From positions 84,844,142-84,908,141 of the forward strand of contig CM049306.1 of the NCBI GenBank assembly GCA_026874595.1: a stretch of DNA of 64,000 nucleotides. The letters run 5' to 3'. Under the pieces are notes generated by a model. That model did not search any database. It had not been told where the DNA came from and saw nothing but the letters and a program-made list of their open reading frames with translations. Origin of the DNA: Sipunculus nudus (lineage: Eukaryota; Annelida; Sipuncula; Golfingiida; Sipunculidae). The position numbers and the translations under genes were made by a program. Shown here in pieces: positions 13,258 through 28,700 of the stretch (positions within the stretch are counted from its first letter, which is position 1; the number at the start of each line of letters is the position of its first letter).

Positions 13258-13328
13258 AGCCTTGGAATTTCCAACTCCCCAGATGACATATCACCGTCGA
13301 ACTCCTGTGATGAAGGCGAAGGCAACAG
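13258..13328 (+). CDS. PLEKHG7: RhoGEF exon A (first exon seen)
   Basis: Acceptor tttctctttcag, donor CAG|gtaatt. It starts in phase 0 and reads SLGISNSPDDISPSNSC then an acidic stretch. The last two bases AG are completed to a serine codon by the first T of the next exon; this phase match is the main support. No ATG in frame, so at least one exon lies upstream. Confidence 0.75.
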
Positions 13329-16300
13329 GTAATTGATTCCCCGTCTCCCGTCTTATGTGTCACTGGTATTGACCAAGGTGTTTTACTCTACGCCAGACCC
13401 AAATGTGTACCAGTAATGAGATCCAGTGTCACAAAGGCTATTTTTATTTTGTCTCATATCTTAGGAAAAAGGATCGGTTGCCCTGAGCCTCGTCTTAGCT
13501 GGTTCATAAATCACTATTCTGCACATTGCCAATTTGTAGTTACATAGTGGGAGAAGTATAACATTTCAGTTTTAAAAAATAACACAACAGAACAAGTGTA
13601 TTGAAAACGGTTTATGTACTAGAAAAAAAAATTAAAGTTTCATCTAAATACAGAGACATAAATATAAAGAGAATATCACACAAAAATATCAGGAATAAAA
13701 ATGAAAGGTAAAAATTATCCTGTCATAAATGTTGATTCATTGAGAAATCTGAGGTTTGAAATTATAATTGTCAAAGGTGCACATATTTAGCCTTGATGTG
13801 TCAGAGGTCACAAAGAGGTTATTTGTTTAGTTTTTCATAGATGCCGAGAATATTGTAGCGTAACGCAGCGTCGTTTATATGTCATATGCAAATAAAGGCT
13901 ATTTGATTGGCTTCTTTCAAACCCGTATCGCGTGTACGCAGTTACGTAACGAAAGGGTAGTGCAACATATGCATATATAAGCTTTATGCAGGATATAAAC
14001 ATATATTATGCGTTATGCAACATATGCATATTATATATAAAATTTACATACAGCTTGAAGCTAACTTTGTTCACGGAAGGGTTGAACGACCACAAACAAG
14101 AGCCGACCCTGTTTTCCGTGCACAGTAAGCATGTCCATGTGCATTGTATGGCTTTGCCAAGGTATAATATTGCACATTGTACCTCATTCATTTTTTTTTC
14201 ATAGTGATTAACTTCCAAACTGGGGTAGAAAACATGGAGGCAACCGCCATTGGGTTTCGGTTATTACAAGTAACAAAACCGCCCGGGAAAATGGCGGCCA
14301 TTGCTGTCTTGATCTTTTAGATTGCAGCATCGCCCTTTATCGAAATTTACTGCAGAGGACACTGTATGTGTATCCGTGGTATTATCCGGTGAATATGATT
14401 GAATGGAAACGAATGTGAATGTGGATGGCAGTGCGGGACACCTGGTGTACATTTAGGTTTATTTATAAAATCGGTATATATATAACTGAAATTAGTATTG
14501 TTACTACTGACGGATTTTTTTCAGACACAAGCACTAAGAGCTAACAGTCACACACAACCAGTACACTTCTTTCAGCGACCAAGATAATATAAAATGGCCA
14601 TTGTTCCTGCCTGTACATCGGGCTGTCATCCGTGAATCACGCAGACTCTGCCACTGTTCGCAACCGAGGCCAGAAACAACTGCAGCAAAACCCCTGCAGT
14701 GCGCTCTATGCATTAATAATACTTCATTTCAGCTATCTCTCCTATGATAAAAAAATCGGAGTTTATATTTTATCATATTTCATATAAATTCTGTCCAATC
14801 TTTACATATGATGCAACTGTGCTCATCTGTCATAGTCCCATTTTACATGTTCTTTATCTTCAAGTGTGTCCCTTGCGTGACAGCTGATATGAAAATCGTG
14901 GTACTCGCAGTAAAAGCTACCAAATGTGTGATATTGTACTTAATATATGCAGGGGCGTATTTCGGGGATCGCAGGGACGCCCGCCCCCTTTTTCGACCTA
15001 AAATATGAAAATTATTTTTAATAAAAGCGACATTTAATACGTAAAAGAGTCCCGATTTTGTGCCTTATTTCAGCAGACGATAATTATGTATAAAGGCTAT
15101 TGGCATCTCCGCAAGGGTGTTACCCCCTTTCTGAAGTCATTTATATTCCCCTGATTTATGTACGTGGTATGAAGGAATGCACACCATCTGTCATGGTATA
15201 TCCGTCAGCAACTGCAGTTCCAAATAAACGGCCGTGGAGTTTTAACTTAAACTTTTTTTCATAAAGTTGTGAAGTTTGTCCATAGAGGGATCGATGCGCG
15301 AAACTCATTTCACAACCTTTTCTCCATCATAACCAATCCTGATGAAAGGCTATCCGCTTATAAATTGGTCTTACCCATGTTTTACATAGTCTGGAAGTTT
15401 GCTGGTACTACTTTATGTTTATGGCTAAACTCCAGCCGGGTGTTTTGGGACTAAGAATGTCTTGTTCATTTATGTATTGTTATCATGGAGGTCATGTACT
15501 TTAAAGATCGGTAAATTTAGTTGCTCTGACTTATTTTTTTTTTGTTTTTCTCGACTGCTGTGATCAGAATATTTGTTTGTCGGAATTTGCTCGCGTTCCC
15601 ACACTTGGAAGTGTCTGAACATTGATTGTACCAATCGATTCGATTGTCTGTTTGAATTTAGTTGTGCCAAAGGTTCCTTCCCTGACGTTGCTGCTGCGTA
15701 TAAGGGCATCTCTGGGGCCGGTGTAGCGATTTCAGATTACCCCCGCTTCAGATTACAGAGGGATAAAGTCGATATAAGATCACCCCCGGGTAATTAGAAT
15801 TTAATTTCAGATTAGGCTCCACGATTTCATATTACCCCTCTAAAACATGTTGTTCTCTTTAAAAATTTTAAAAATATATTTAAGTTATTTTCTTAAAATA
15901 CATATTATTACATACTTACGGATTTCCCAAATTAGGTTGTATCCGGTAACACGTAAGTCTATTGTTTTTACGTAATGTGTCACGCGTTTTATTGAAGTGT
16001 GTGAGTCAATATAAATATAATTAATAATATAAATAACATGTTGCGGAAATTTTATTTTTCATAGATTTATTTAATCTGTCACATCTCGTATCTTTCACTG
16101 GTTTTTTAATAAAAACATAAAAAATTATTATATAGTAAAATCAGCCAACGTGTAATTTGTACCGTGTGTGGGTAATATGATAGTAGTTTCAGACTACCCC
16201 CTGGGGTATATATCGCCTTCAGATTAGCGGGGTAACCTGAAATGGGGGTAACCTGAAGTCTTTACTTCAAAAGGGCTGTGGGGTTGCAACCCCTTCCCTT

Positions 16301-19300
16301 CAGTGAAAACATTTGTGCTCAGTTTCCTGCATCGGAGGTAGTTTCTACCGCCCGGGAATAGCATTCATGGATCACTCCCTAGCAATCCTCCAAGAAGGGA
16401 ATTCAGAGGGGGGCCCTCCCCCTTTTTTTCTGTCGCCTCAACCTTTTTGTAAGGGTTTCCGGCCAGTTTTTTGCGGCCTGGACACCCCTGACCAACTTCC
16501 GGGGGTCCCTTGGGGACCTTTTCAGGATTTATCATTGGCCCACCTGGGTTGGACTCCTCCTTTTCCTAAATCCTAGATCCGCGCATGAATCCCCTACAGA
16601 AATCCTTGATTCTGTCGTGCTCTCTTGCAAGTGTTGGGATTTTGTGTGGCGATATTGTTAGACTTTGTGAAGATGGGTCAGTAACTGTCTTTGGGTGGCC
16701 GTTCTAACTTAACAATAAGTGTCACAAAATCTGCACACCTGCTCGGTAGTGCATTTTTAAATTTACCGGAGTCTGGGGACCTAGGTCTGCAAACGTCTAC
16801 CTTTTCCTCGTGTGTAAGGTGGACAGGTGGTTTTTGTCGGCGGCCTGACACCTTAACATCTGCCGTGTTACTGGTGTCACCAGACACAGAATGAATGTCA
16901 TCATGTTCTGTCACCACGACAGGATATACTGAAAGTGTTACATCTGAAATTTGTCATTTCTGGGCCGTGTTGTCAAATGCAGATGACCCACATCAAAACC
17001 AATTGTTGCGGTCCATTGTATTCTCTGAAATGGATCATTTTGAGGTTTTTAAAAACGTTATTCCTAATTTGTCTCTCTTAATTTGTCCATATTATCTTAT
17101 TTATCTCTCAATACTTAATTTCTAACTGATGCTAGTAATCAAAATTATAATTTCACGTATAATGCATCAACAAATGCCTTCTTATATCAACCATTAAGTA
17201 TGTTTGGAGAACGGAATTCCAGTTACTTGACAGTAAAACATGTGCTTGGTAATACCTTTGGTTGAAACCTGTGATCGAATTCTACTGATTTTTATATTAC
17301 TCAATGTGCTGATCGGGCCGTCTTGTTAAAAGTTCATATTTACCCAAGATCCAAGTTCGCCTCATAAATGATGCAATAAGATTTTATCTCTTACATAGGT
17401 TGTATAACGGCCTGTTTAGTTTTGGGCTAGTATTTCTTGATCTTATATAACATTTCGGTTACTGGTGTTGTGATGTCATTTGTTGATATAAAGTTATGAA
17501 GTCGAATCCACACCGCCCGAATCCAAAAAAACCGAGCCCGAATCCAAGTCCGAGTCCTTCAGGTTCGAGTCAAAGTCAACCTTCTTTGACTCTGAATCAT
17601 CTGAAACCCGAGTTCGAATCCGAGTCCAAGTCCAATAAATTCTTCATATTTTAAGAATTAAAAATGGAAATTTGTGATTGCAGTAGGTATTTGCATGTTT
17701 TCACTTGAATTTTTAACTGCGTTTAGTTATAGATGAGCTTAAGCTGGATGTATATTTATTTTGTATTTATAGTCTTTATGTTAATAGTTTGCATAACTAT
17801 GTAAATAAATTAATATTTAGTGTGACAGAACCTTCCTTCCACTGGAATCAAGATGGAACTTACTTCCGAGTCCGAGAACAGGTTCGAGTCCTGGACCCTC
17901 GAGTCCAAAACCTAGTCCCTAAAAAAGTGGACGCGAGTAAAAGTCTTCCATCATTGATAATATTCCATTAGCCCTATCATGATTGCAGTGCTGCGGCGGC
18001 GGAAAAACCGGAAAACCGGACGAGGAGGAAGCGTAGCTCGGTGGACCTGGGTATCAACTACCCCGGCGACCTACTGGTACAGGAGAGGCAGAGAAAGAAA
18101 GTCCTGATTAAACGGAACACCATCGCGGACTTCGCCGCCACCCGCTCATACGCTGGGTCGACGGCCAGTCTGTATGATCAAGGTGGGTATCCCTGTTATT
18201 GCGATATCTGACGTCTATAAAATAAAGATAAAATTAGGCAGGTGAATACAGGTGAATAAAATACAGGCGCTCACATGAACCAATACCATTTGCATGAAAA
18301 TGTAAGAAAAGGAGAAATAAAATGCTTCCAACAGTATACCACCGGTCCATGCTTCAATGCATATTCATAACACATCTACAACGTAAAACAAGTTGTGTTG
18401 TTCTTAAAACCAATACTCGGTTATGACTTTTGACCTATCAAATAATTAATGAAAACAAGAAATATGACGAGCTCATAGTAAAATTATGAGGCTCACTCAA
18501 AAGCATATTACTCGCATACAGATCTACAATACACACATATTGTGGGTTTCTTTTAAAACCATAATGCTCATTCTTCCCTCAAGCAAGGTTCTTAGAATAA
18601 GTCTGGAAAATAAAACAAGACAAAAATTTGAAAAAATGCGTGCCAAATGATTTAGCTATCGAATTAAAGCTCGTTCTAAAGGCGATTAACATTTAGAGTG
18701 GCTAATGAATAAAACACACTTGATGTCTGACCCCTACCAGCTAGGCTTTACAACTGGCCCGCAGTTCTCAGTTAGATTCAGATACTTAGCTACAGTAACA
18801 CATATCAGTCTGGACACTACCAGCCAACTAACAAGTCAGGTGTTATTGTTTACCTGTGATTTGGAACGGAATGACGGGCGGATGTGTTTGTCACCATAGT
18901 CTCGTCCTTTCTTGGCAGACGACACAGTAATTGGGAACAAGTGTTCCAGTAATAGGGAACACTCAGCGAGGCATTGACTTTAACCAGACTTGTTCACAGA
19001 AAAAGCAACCGTTCTTGTCTCATTAAACTGTTTGATTTTCCGTCAACAACACAACCCGTCGTCTTGTCTTCTGGCTAACAAACACCCCTAGTGAACTCGT
19101 CATACACAAGTCACGTCCGAGTAATGATATTGAAGGTCCTGTCAAGACAGAGGCGGCCCAGCCTTCAAATGAAGTGATTGCACCCACTAGTCTGAACCTT
19201 CTGGGACTATACGTTCACTGAATATGTATTTCAGATGTGCTTTGTCATACTCATTACTCGTAAGGTTTTCTCGTCCTTTCATTTTTTTCTATTGGTTAAT

Positions 19301-22300
19301 AACTGTACAAACAGAATTTTCCTCATACAATAATATGAAATAGCTTCATGCACTGAAGGTCAGCTATTCTGAATAGCTCATAACGGTCATAGTACAGGAA
19401 TTGACCGGGTAATACTTGTGATTGATCAAAATCAAATAATTTCTATAAAAATAAGTATTGGTTTGTATTTCATGTGGTTTAATCTGGGTATAGTGTGTTA
19501 TATTTGCAAACACCTCTCTTTATCTTAGTATACTGAAGAAAAAATGCAGGTTTACCTGCAGCCCCGGACGTTTAAGCTTATCTGAAAAATGGAAAACTGA
19601 AATAAATCTCTATGAACATATATGCACTAATAAAGTATATATTTGCGAAAACATTATTAAATCTATTTTTTACATTAATTAAAGCAGCTAATTATTAGGG
19701 AAGTCATTTAATATTTAGCTCCGACTATCTGTTCTCCACAGACATCTAGTCATCATTGTAGCTGACATATTATTATTATTTTCCTATCATTATTGAAAAC
19801 GCTTGTTTGGTATTCTGTCAGTCTAGGCACACTCCCACGCAGTATCCGTTTCCGGTTCGTCTGATAGCACTTTGGCTGTTCTTTATAATAAAATGGCATC
19901 CTTGCTCTGATATCAATTAAGATAAATATATCCGTCAAATGAATGATATTACTACCATGGGGGTAAACAGACTCGGGCTGCAGTCACTCTGGTCCTGCCA
20001 GGGCGTAGAGTGATACGGCCAACAGGAAGGATTAGTTAGTGGAGTCGGCTGATAGCTCGGGGTTATTTATCTAACACAGCCGTATTTCACTTCACGCCTT
20101 GTGCTTGTCCGTTGACATATTAAAAGAAAGTCAGTATACTGTCAGAATATTATTTCGGCATATTACACACACACACACACATAATATTCAACAATATTTT
20201 ATTTTATATGTTACATGTATCCCCGCTTGTACCATTAAAACAAGAGTAAAAAAGTGGTGTCTGTCACGATGCATTTCCTTTTTATATGAAACCTTACGTC
20301 CCCATTTTTACGCTAATTCAATTATTGAATTAATGAAATAACAATGCTGTTTTTATTGTTGGTGTCATCGTTAATGGTCGCCGTCTATGGTAGTAATTTA
20401 AACAGAGAGCGCAAGGCTGTATGGGCGTATTGCCAGGGGAACCCATCGCGGAGGGATGAACAGTTTATGCGCCATCGGTGCCCTGATGTTCCAGGAATAC
20501 ATTGTACAGAAAGCCAAGAAATGCAGCCAGTGATCTGTGCCACCAGCCAGGCAGGACTGATAAAACACTATGCCTATACCCTACTTGCAGCCAGCCTGCT
20601 TTCTTCCTGTCAATAGATGTATTTTTACCTGCAAGATCTGTTGTTCCGCCGGGTTGCATATGCCTATGCTGTTCAGCTCTCAGTTAATGTGGGCGCACGT
20701 TATTTTTTATAGCTAGCTAAACTCAAGGGGCGATGTAAGAGTATTAGATTTCATTCGCCTCAGACAGGCCTGAATGTTCTGTTTAATGTATGTTCGATTC
20801 GTGTACTTAGTCTTATCGCGTTATCAAAGGCTCTTTGGATATCACTGACGCTTGGGAATTCGGAGGTTCACGTATGGGTACGTATTTTAACCACGCGTTT
20901 GTTTGATTTTATATTTCCTCAAGTCTGTTTTAAGAGCAGTAAAACTAGACGGGTGCTTTGGACGAGGATTGATCCCATGAGAAGTTCACTCCAGCTAGCG
21001 TCTACACCACTCACAGCCGTTATCGCTTCCACAAACCTCTGATTCTTGAATGCTGTAATCGGAGCTGCCGCAAGTGGCAGGCCTAGATGGTCGAATGGAA
21101 CAAAACAAAAAGTAAAGTGCTGGATTTCCAAGTGCTTACCTATTCCCAGACTCCGGAAATAACTTTTATTCACGCCCATATTTTTTTTGTTTTTATAGTG
21201 CGCTTTGATTTGTGTGATGGCTTCTAAGACATTGGAGTGGGTTATCTGTCATTCAAAGTCCCTTGTGTCCAAAATTACCATAATCAATTGACTTACTTTC
21301 TTCTCATATCAAAGTTACTCTGTGTGTAAAACCTCCGCACCCCCCCCCCCCCCATCCACCCTGTCATATACTTAGATGAAGGGATTAAAGGTGCAACAAT
21401 TTTACAAAATATTATGCTGTTTTATTTCACATGAACTGACGAAGAAAGCTCCACCAAGAAACCCTGACTCGTGGAATAAGGTCTTCTGCCTAAAATATGA
21501 CCATATTTTTTGTTTGTATCGTTAGAGAAAACAGATAGAGCGCAAATAACGCAGCAAAACGATAAAAAGCAGGTCCATGTATATAAAGTAACAGAACGCA
21601 GGTAACACTTATGACAATCATTCTGGCGTTTTATATGCTGCAAAACAGCGCAGGCGTTTCTAACGGGAAAATTATCTTTGCTCCCGCACACTTGCCCGAA
21701 GTAGCACCAAAATTCTTTGGTTTCTGTCTGTTATCAAGCCAAACATTCCCATAAGATTTGTATTCAAACAAATCAGCAATGAAAACAGAACCTTCCTGGC
21801 AAGGCTAGCTTAAAAACAACAGACGCTGTTGAAGCCAAAATTCTATTGGAATGAGGTAAAAAAATCACAAGTGATTAGCGATATAGCAGTCATAACAAAA
21901 ATAAAATGTGTTTCATGTTATATATTTATTTCCTATTTAACTTCATGACTTCCTCTCATTTCAGATTCGAAGAAGGTGAAGGGTACTTTTTCATTCCTTA
22001 AACTGGTAAGTCTCTATTAAATATGTCTCCAAAAGTACAGTAAATTTCGTTCAGTTACCCCTTTTCATTTTCTCCTACCACCGAAAGTCCCGATAATTAG
22101 TAAACTTTTATTTTGCCTGAAGCGTTTGCCAACTATTCCTTTCCACAAGGGACCAAGGGATGTATTGGGTTTTATTAATATTCTTCATTTGGTTATCTTT
22201 CAGACTTCATATTAACTAATTGTTATTTTGATACCGCAGTGGTACATGATAACGCAATGGTATTACAGTGGCGGAAGAAAGCATACCCACATTATTTGTT

Positions 22301-22401
22301 TTCCGTCAATCTTTCCTTATATCCTTACCCTTGATCATTCGCCATCCTCATGTATCACCGTAAATCTAGATGATCCTGCTATCCGCGAGAGAATAAGGGT
22401 T

Positions 22402-22465
<64 letters not shown>

Positions 22466-22730
22466 AACAATAGCATTGCCATCTAAAATGTATTGTCATG
22501 AATTAGGGAATTATTCACTCTAAGAGGTGTCTCTCTCTCTAACGCTTTATGAACGTGGATAAAGAAACGAAGATTATAAAAAGTGTCATAAAATATGAAA
22601 AAAAGTCTATTGAGACATTTTATTATCCTAATATAGAGAACTTATTAAATAAACACAATAAAAGTGACATTATTCATCCTGTTATGTTCAAATTGAAATA
22701 ATGTGGTCACAATATATACTTGAATTGAAA

Positions 22731-22762
<32 letters not shown>

Positions 22763-25700
22763 AAGATTTGTGTAAATAATTAGTTAGTTTCGTCTTCAGA
22801 TGGTAGACTATTAACTCTGCTCGTTAATACCAGCCTTGCAGGCTGCTTACACGGCTAGCTCAGTGATGTTTCTTAGTCACACAGCATGCTCCTCCAAACT
22901 ACCGACCAAAACATGTACTGAACCGTTTAAGGGCCAAGAAGCTTTATTCATTGGTTTTATAATTCGATCTATAATTACGGGTGGGGACAGAGCAAATTGC
23001 GTCACGACAAAAAACGCTGCAAGAAACTGTTGAGTAATGGCTACTTTTTTAACATTACGGAGTATCCGTTTGATCCCTGGGCCGCTATAAATGCCACCAT
23101 GATGAAAGCCCCATTAGAGATTTAATGTTACTGGCTTAGATGCTCCAGGGTTTTTGCTTCAAGGTATCACCTTGATAGATTACCATCCTGGTCAGGTTAC
23201 TAGAACAGTCAGCGCTCAGAAGCCGCACGCACGTATCCAGATCATTCCAGTGTAATATCTACAAATATATAGCTCTAGATACCTAACTGTGATGAGTAGA
23301 GGTCTCTCATTCCCCGGCATTCCTTACATTAACTCAAACACTGACCCAGATAAGTCCCCCTGGGGTTTTTGCATCCCACTCATCAATCAGCCCGTAGACT
23401 CTAGAGGTATACATCATAAAAATGTAGTTTTTGTATTATTGTGTTAATTGTTCTCATTATTTTAATGTTATTTTACCGTACTGAATATTGTGTCTTTTTA
23501 ATGTTTACAGTCTTATGGAGAACACTTGTCTGAGACAAACTTTAAATAAAAGGTTATTTTTATCTATGTAAATACAGAACAGTAGGGTCCATCCCGGATT
23601 TATACCCATGTCGGTGGCACACTAGTTAAGCGTTCAAAACGCTTACCCAATAAAGCAAGTTTCAATGGCGATACGGTTAAGTCCGCCTTTATATGCACCC
23701 GATAATACACTTCAAAGACTCGGCGTTTGCTGGTTTGTTCTGTCGTAAAACTCGTAGTTGTGTTACTTATCGGTCATTTTTTTTTTTGCTTCAGATTGAC
23801 AAGAAAACACGTTCCAAGGATGTTATTGCTGCATTAGATGTCGTTCTGCAAAATATCAAGCCGTCACATTTCAAGGACAACAACCTACTGTGTTACAAGG
23901 TAGGTAATTACAAAATACATAAATAAAAAGATGTGATTATGTAATATGATAAAATATACACAAAATCATCTTGTCAGTATTTTCTAACACACTTGAATTG
24001 GGGCTATTCACATAACAGAAATGGTAAATATACATGAAATATAATGTTTCGTTCTTTAAATATGATGCTATCTGTCAATATTGCGTTCTTAGACCGTATG
24101 CTTACACCTGTATACGAGAGAAAAAAAAAGCTTGCACCGGGCGCGGTCATTGGGACAAAACATAAATAAAACACGCAGGACGTACCTCGTAGCCTCACAC
24201 GATGTTTTATGCTTCCAACAGGTGTTTCCTCTGTGTTTCTTTTTTTTTTGTTTCATAAAGTGTTTGGAAATTATCGCACATGCACAAGACCGGTCTGGTA
24301 AACAGACAGACGTAGCCTATTTACTCACACCAAAAAAATCATAACAACGTATAAAACAGGTGTGCAAGAAAAACGAAATCGGCTGGATGTGGCGGGATGG
24401 TTTTGCTTGGAAACTTATGTATCCAGCTAAAATGAACTAATAACGTGAGATAAAACACATTATTTGCAAATGATAATGTAGCTTTAAACACGTTATTATT
24501 CTTAGTTTCCAGTCAAAGGGATATTTTACATTCATATGTGTAATCCAGATCTTTGGTCATAAAAATATGCCACGGTAGCCTAGATTTTGGATATCTTAAT
24601 ATAAGGTAGTTGACAGACAAGAATATCTAAGTTCTATTCGTTTTCAAACTTCGGTTAAGAGTCACCTTCATTTTTAAGATATTATCAATACCAATGACTG
24701 ATTAAGTGTATCTCATCTATAGAAATTAGTGCTTTGTTCTGAGTAATATCTGTAAACCCACACGTAATCAAGTCAGAATAACAAAGCGAATAAGCAAAAT
24801 TGTAATTACAAATAACTGTATCAGTTATTATAGAATGCCTCATATAATTTAAATTAAGTTTAAAAAGCTTTATCTTTTGTTGGTTGATAATAAAAACATG
24901 TTTTCTATCCTGTTGAAAATAAAATATACCTGCACGCCGGAAATGATTGACAGCTAATAAATTTACATTGATGATTCATGACAACACTACGAACCACTGT
25001 CTGTTTTCTTATTCATACACATGCACCTCATTTAAAAACAATGGTTAATGTCTATTGCGGGCTTCGTAGGTTTTAAGATAGTTTGATCGATCAGCTGTGA
25101 CTGCAGGCGGCTTCCATTTTACCGTCCATGTCCCAGACATGATTGTGGCCACCGATGCATAAGATATCATAAATCCGAGGGATAAACAGGCAATTACTTC
25201 CGTGGCACGGAATATGTCATGTGACCTTGCATGTGATTCTGGGAAGGCACCGTCATTCATAAATATTTCATCCACAGAATGAAGAAGTAGACAGGAAAAA
25301 CATCCCCTACGCAAAGAAGCCTTATTCCTTAATAAAGTCTGAACGGACATTATTTTTGGTTCCACATCATGTTTTGTTTTCATAAAAATATAAACGCTGG
25401 ATTTTCAAGGAATGCATGCACTGAAATGCGGAACGGAGATTTATGTGGTACTTATACTTTTATATATAGACAAACACAGAGTGTTCCGAATATGATTGGT
25501 TTAATGCGATGATGTTTTCATAACCGTATTTCTATTCTTCTTTGTCATTAGTCTAAACATAATGACTACTTCCAGGACAGGGCTATATTGTTTAATAAAT
25601 TCTTGTGCCATTGTGAAAGTAAAAAAGTGATATCTCTCTATTGAATGACTTAAGGAGTTCAGCAAACTACACGAATGCAGAATGATCTCCTCACTTCTAT

Positions 25701-28700
25701 GATAGTGGAACAGAATGTGTCCCACGTGAAATTACATAATTATTTTGGAAAGGGCACATGAATTAAACCGTTCCTAAATAGTAATTGTAGAAAGTCAACT
25801 TAATAGCTGTCGCCCTACACAAGAACATTCAACATCCCGTCGAACATTTCATTGAACGTTTTACTCATAATAACTGTGAACTTGTTGAGATAATTGTATT
25901 TCTGCGAATAAAGCTACTTAAGCAGCAGGCATTGATCAGAAAATAAGGGGTCGATAAACCCTTGGCGTTTTATGCTATTTCCTTCGATCGTCCAATTTTA
26001 GTGGCGATAAGTGCTCCCTGACGGTTTCTAAGTCTTGTTCTGTGGTTATTCTTACGGACTTGTTGCTAAAAAAGGCCGTGAATAGTCAGGCAGATTTTAT
26101 ATCTCTAACCAAAAATAACTTCAGAAGTGTCGGAGAGAATTTTGTTTGGCGCGATTCCTTTTTTCATACAACTGATTAATTTGTCTGCGTTCTTGCTATA
26201 TTTGTCGGCTATCGTCATGACATCATGCTCCGTTTGTTTTGCCACGATACAAAGACTTCAATATAAGAACAACACACTGTTTTAGAAAGTACCTGTCAAA
26301 CAATGACCGAGAGAAATGACACATTCTTGATGATCAAGAGTATCAAAAAATATTCATCTGATAATTATCACACTTCATTCAAATATTATTGACTAAGTGT
26401 TAACATTTTATAGAGCGCGTTAAATAAGGGTCTTTTCTGTCTCATAATCTTAAATTATAACACATTTTTAAAGTTTCTTGAATTATTTTTTAAAAGATCA
26501 GATTCTCTTTCAAAATACAGTGTGTGGGCCGGTTTTGGTAATCCTTTATATATTATTGCATTTGCTTCACACAACTTTGTCCTGCAGGAATTTGAGCAAT
26601 ACACATATCGGTATTCATTGAAAGTATACGTCATTGTTCACTACTTACGTATGCTCTACCAGCTGTCGATGTGGGTGGAACAGCCAAGCATTTATTAAGT
26701 TTGAGATGCTGTACATTTTTTTTTTCGTAAAAGACTTGCTCTGTAACCTGTAGTCTGTTTTGTTTTGTTTTCTCGTCTAAAATCCGCCCACACATTGCCC
26801 CTTTGTGTTAATAAGTTAAAAATAAGTGGTTTTTCCTAAAAAAAGATAAAAGGTATGGTTCTTAGGCACCGCCCGCGTCAGTTTTAACTCCCCACATCAA
26901 ACGTTTTTAATTTTGATTTTCATCTTTCTAAAGGATAACATATTACAATTTTGATTGAATGTTTCCTTCGTTATGTAGTGCTTTTACCTGTTTAGCAAAA
27001 TAAAACTGTTATTTTCATGCTTTTCCCTGATCATATGACATTTTATCGAAACTTACAAAAAAAGGTAAAAAAAATAAAATACCGCCCGCCCGCAGTAATT
27101 ACTGAAAAGAAAGTGCCTGAGAACCATACCTTGTTATTTATTTTTCCCCTTAAAACTACAGCAGAAATCACCCGGTTATTCTCACGAGACGCTTTACCCA
27201 GACACGGTGTCCGGTGACTACATATCATGCCGCCGGCCAGAATTTCCACCAAGAACCCCCGCCCCACGGTGGATCTCAGCGAGCTTTATATGTCATACTG
27301 CTGAAACCATACATTAATAAAAACAGTAAAATTGGACAGAGGCTTCGAAGCGGCACAGTTCTTGCGCTATCTCGCCTCGTTTAACCATTCAAGTGTGACT
27401 TCAGCCACGTCAAGTACAGAGCTGTCCATTAATTTTCATGAGACGGGAACCAAGCAGACGCTGCGACCCCTATCGCAAAAAGCGTGATTTGGCTTTCTCG
27501 TTGTTTATTAGTAGGTATGACATTTTGTGACTTGTCTGGGCTAGTTGCAGCTGTTGTTGAGAATATTTCCTGTACTCCCAGATTAAACCCGCCAGTTTCC
27601 GACAGAGTCAGCCCGGCTTTGTTCACTTAACCAGCTGCCACGAACCTGGGCAAACAGTCATCTCTTGACGGCACTCATCCTACCTCTGCCGGGTTCATTT
27701 GCAATCCAGACCCCATTATAGAGTATAACATGATATCAGCGTTATTTCAGGACTTCCTCTCTTCTAGAGTATTACATGATACCTTCGTCATTTCAGGATT
27801 CTCCATTCTTGAATATAAATTAATGTTATCGTTATATATGGAATCACACCTGGAATACAACGTGACACCCTTGTTATTACAGGATTCTCAGTTCTAGAAT
27901 TTTACCTGGCACAATCGTCGTTTTATGATTCTTATATGTATAATAACAGGTTGTATCACTGGAGAATAGCATTGAATGCCACCATTATATCAGGATTCTC
28001 TAAACCAGAATAAAACGTAATACCATCGGTATTTAAACATTCTTTATACTGGAATAACAAGTAGTATATCGCTTTTTTTCAGGAATTCTCTGTACTAGAA
28101 TAAAACGTAATACCATCGTATTTTCAATATTCTCTGTATTAGTTACAAGGTGATATCTTGTTATTGGGATTCTTGGTTCCTTAATTATACGTGATATTAT
28201 CTTTTTAAAGGATCTGCCGTAGTTTCTCTATTTTATATGCCTATTCTGTATCCAGTAGCTATTTAGTTCTGGGATTATTTTTCTAAATGGTCTAGTGTTG
28301 TAAAAGTTTGGATGCACTATTCTTCTTTAAATATATATTTTTGTCAAAGTAGACTTTGTGCCTGCACTTATCATTCAGAGAGACAATTTCCTGTACACCA
28401 ATCAAGGACGCATTTTTTCCCCGGCAATTCCCATATTCACAGAACTCAATAACCGGTATCAAAGCTTTTGGTTGGTTTACTATTTCCACTGTGTGCCAGA
28501 AGGTTTCTGCAATCTGAGCCAGATGATAAATCATCCCAAGTCTTCGTCAGGTTTGTCTGAAAATGATCAAGTAAATATGACTAATATAAATATGCATATT
28601 CCCTTGACTCATAAATATAATAACCTGTCTGACAACTGGATCTATTCAGAACTTCTGTAACAGAAATCGTTGCTGCTCATATGAATGCTTGTCTGGGGTT

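Noticed and set aside
28292-28660. Opposing open frames of 80 and 100 codons
   Set aside because: No recognisable motif, and the exon-like borders do not match the phases of the neighbouring RhoGEF exons or any linked minus-strand exon.
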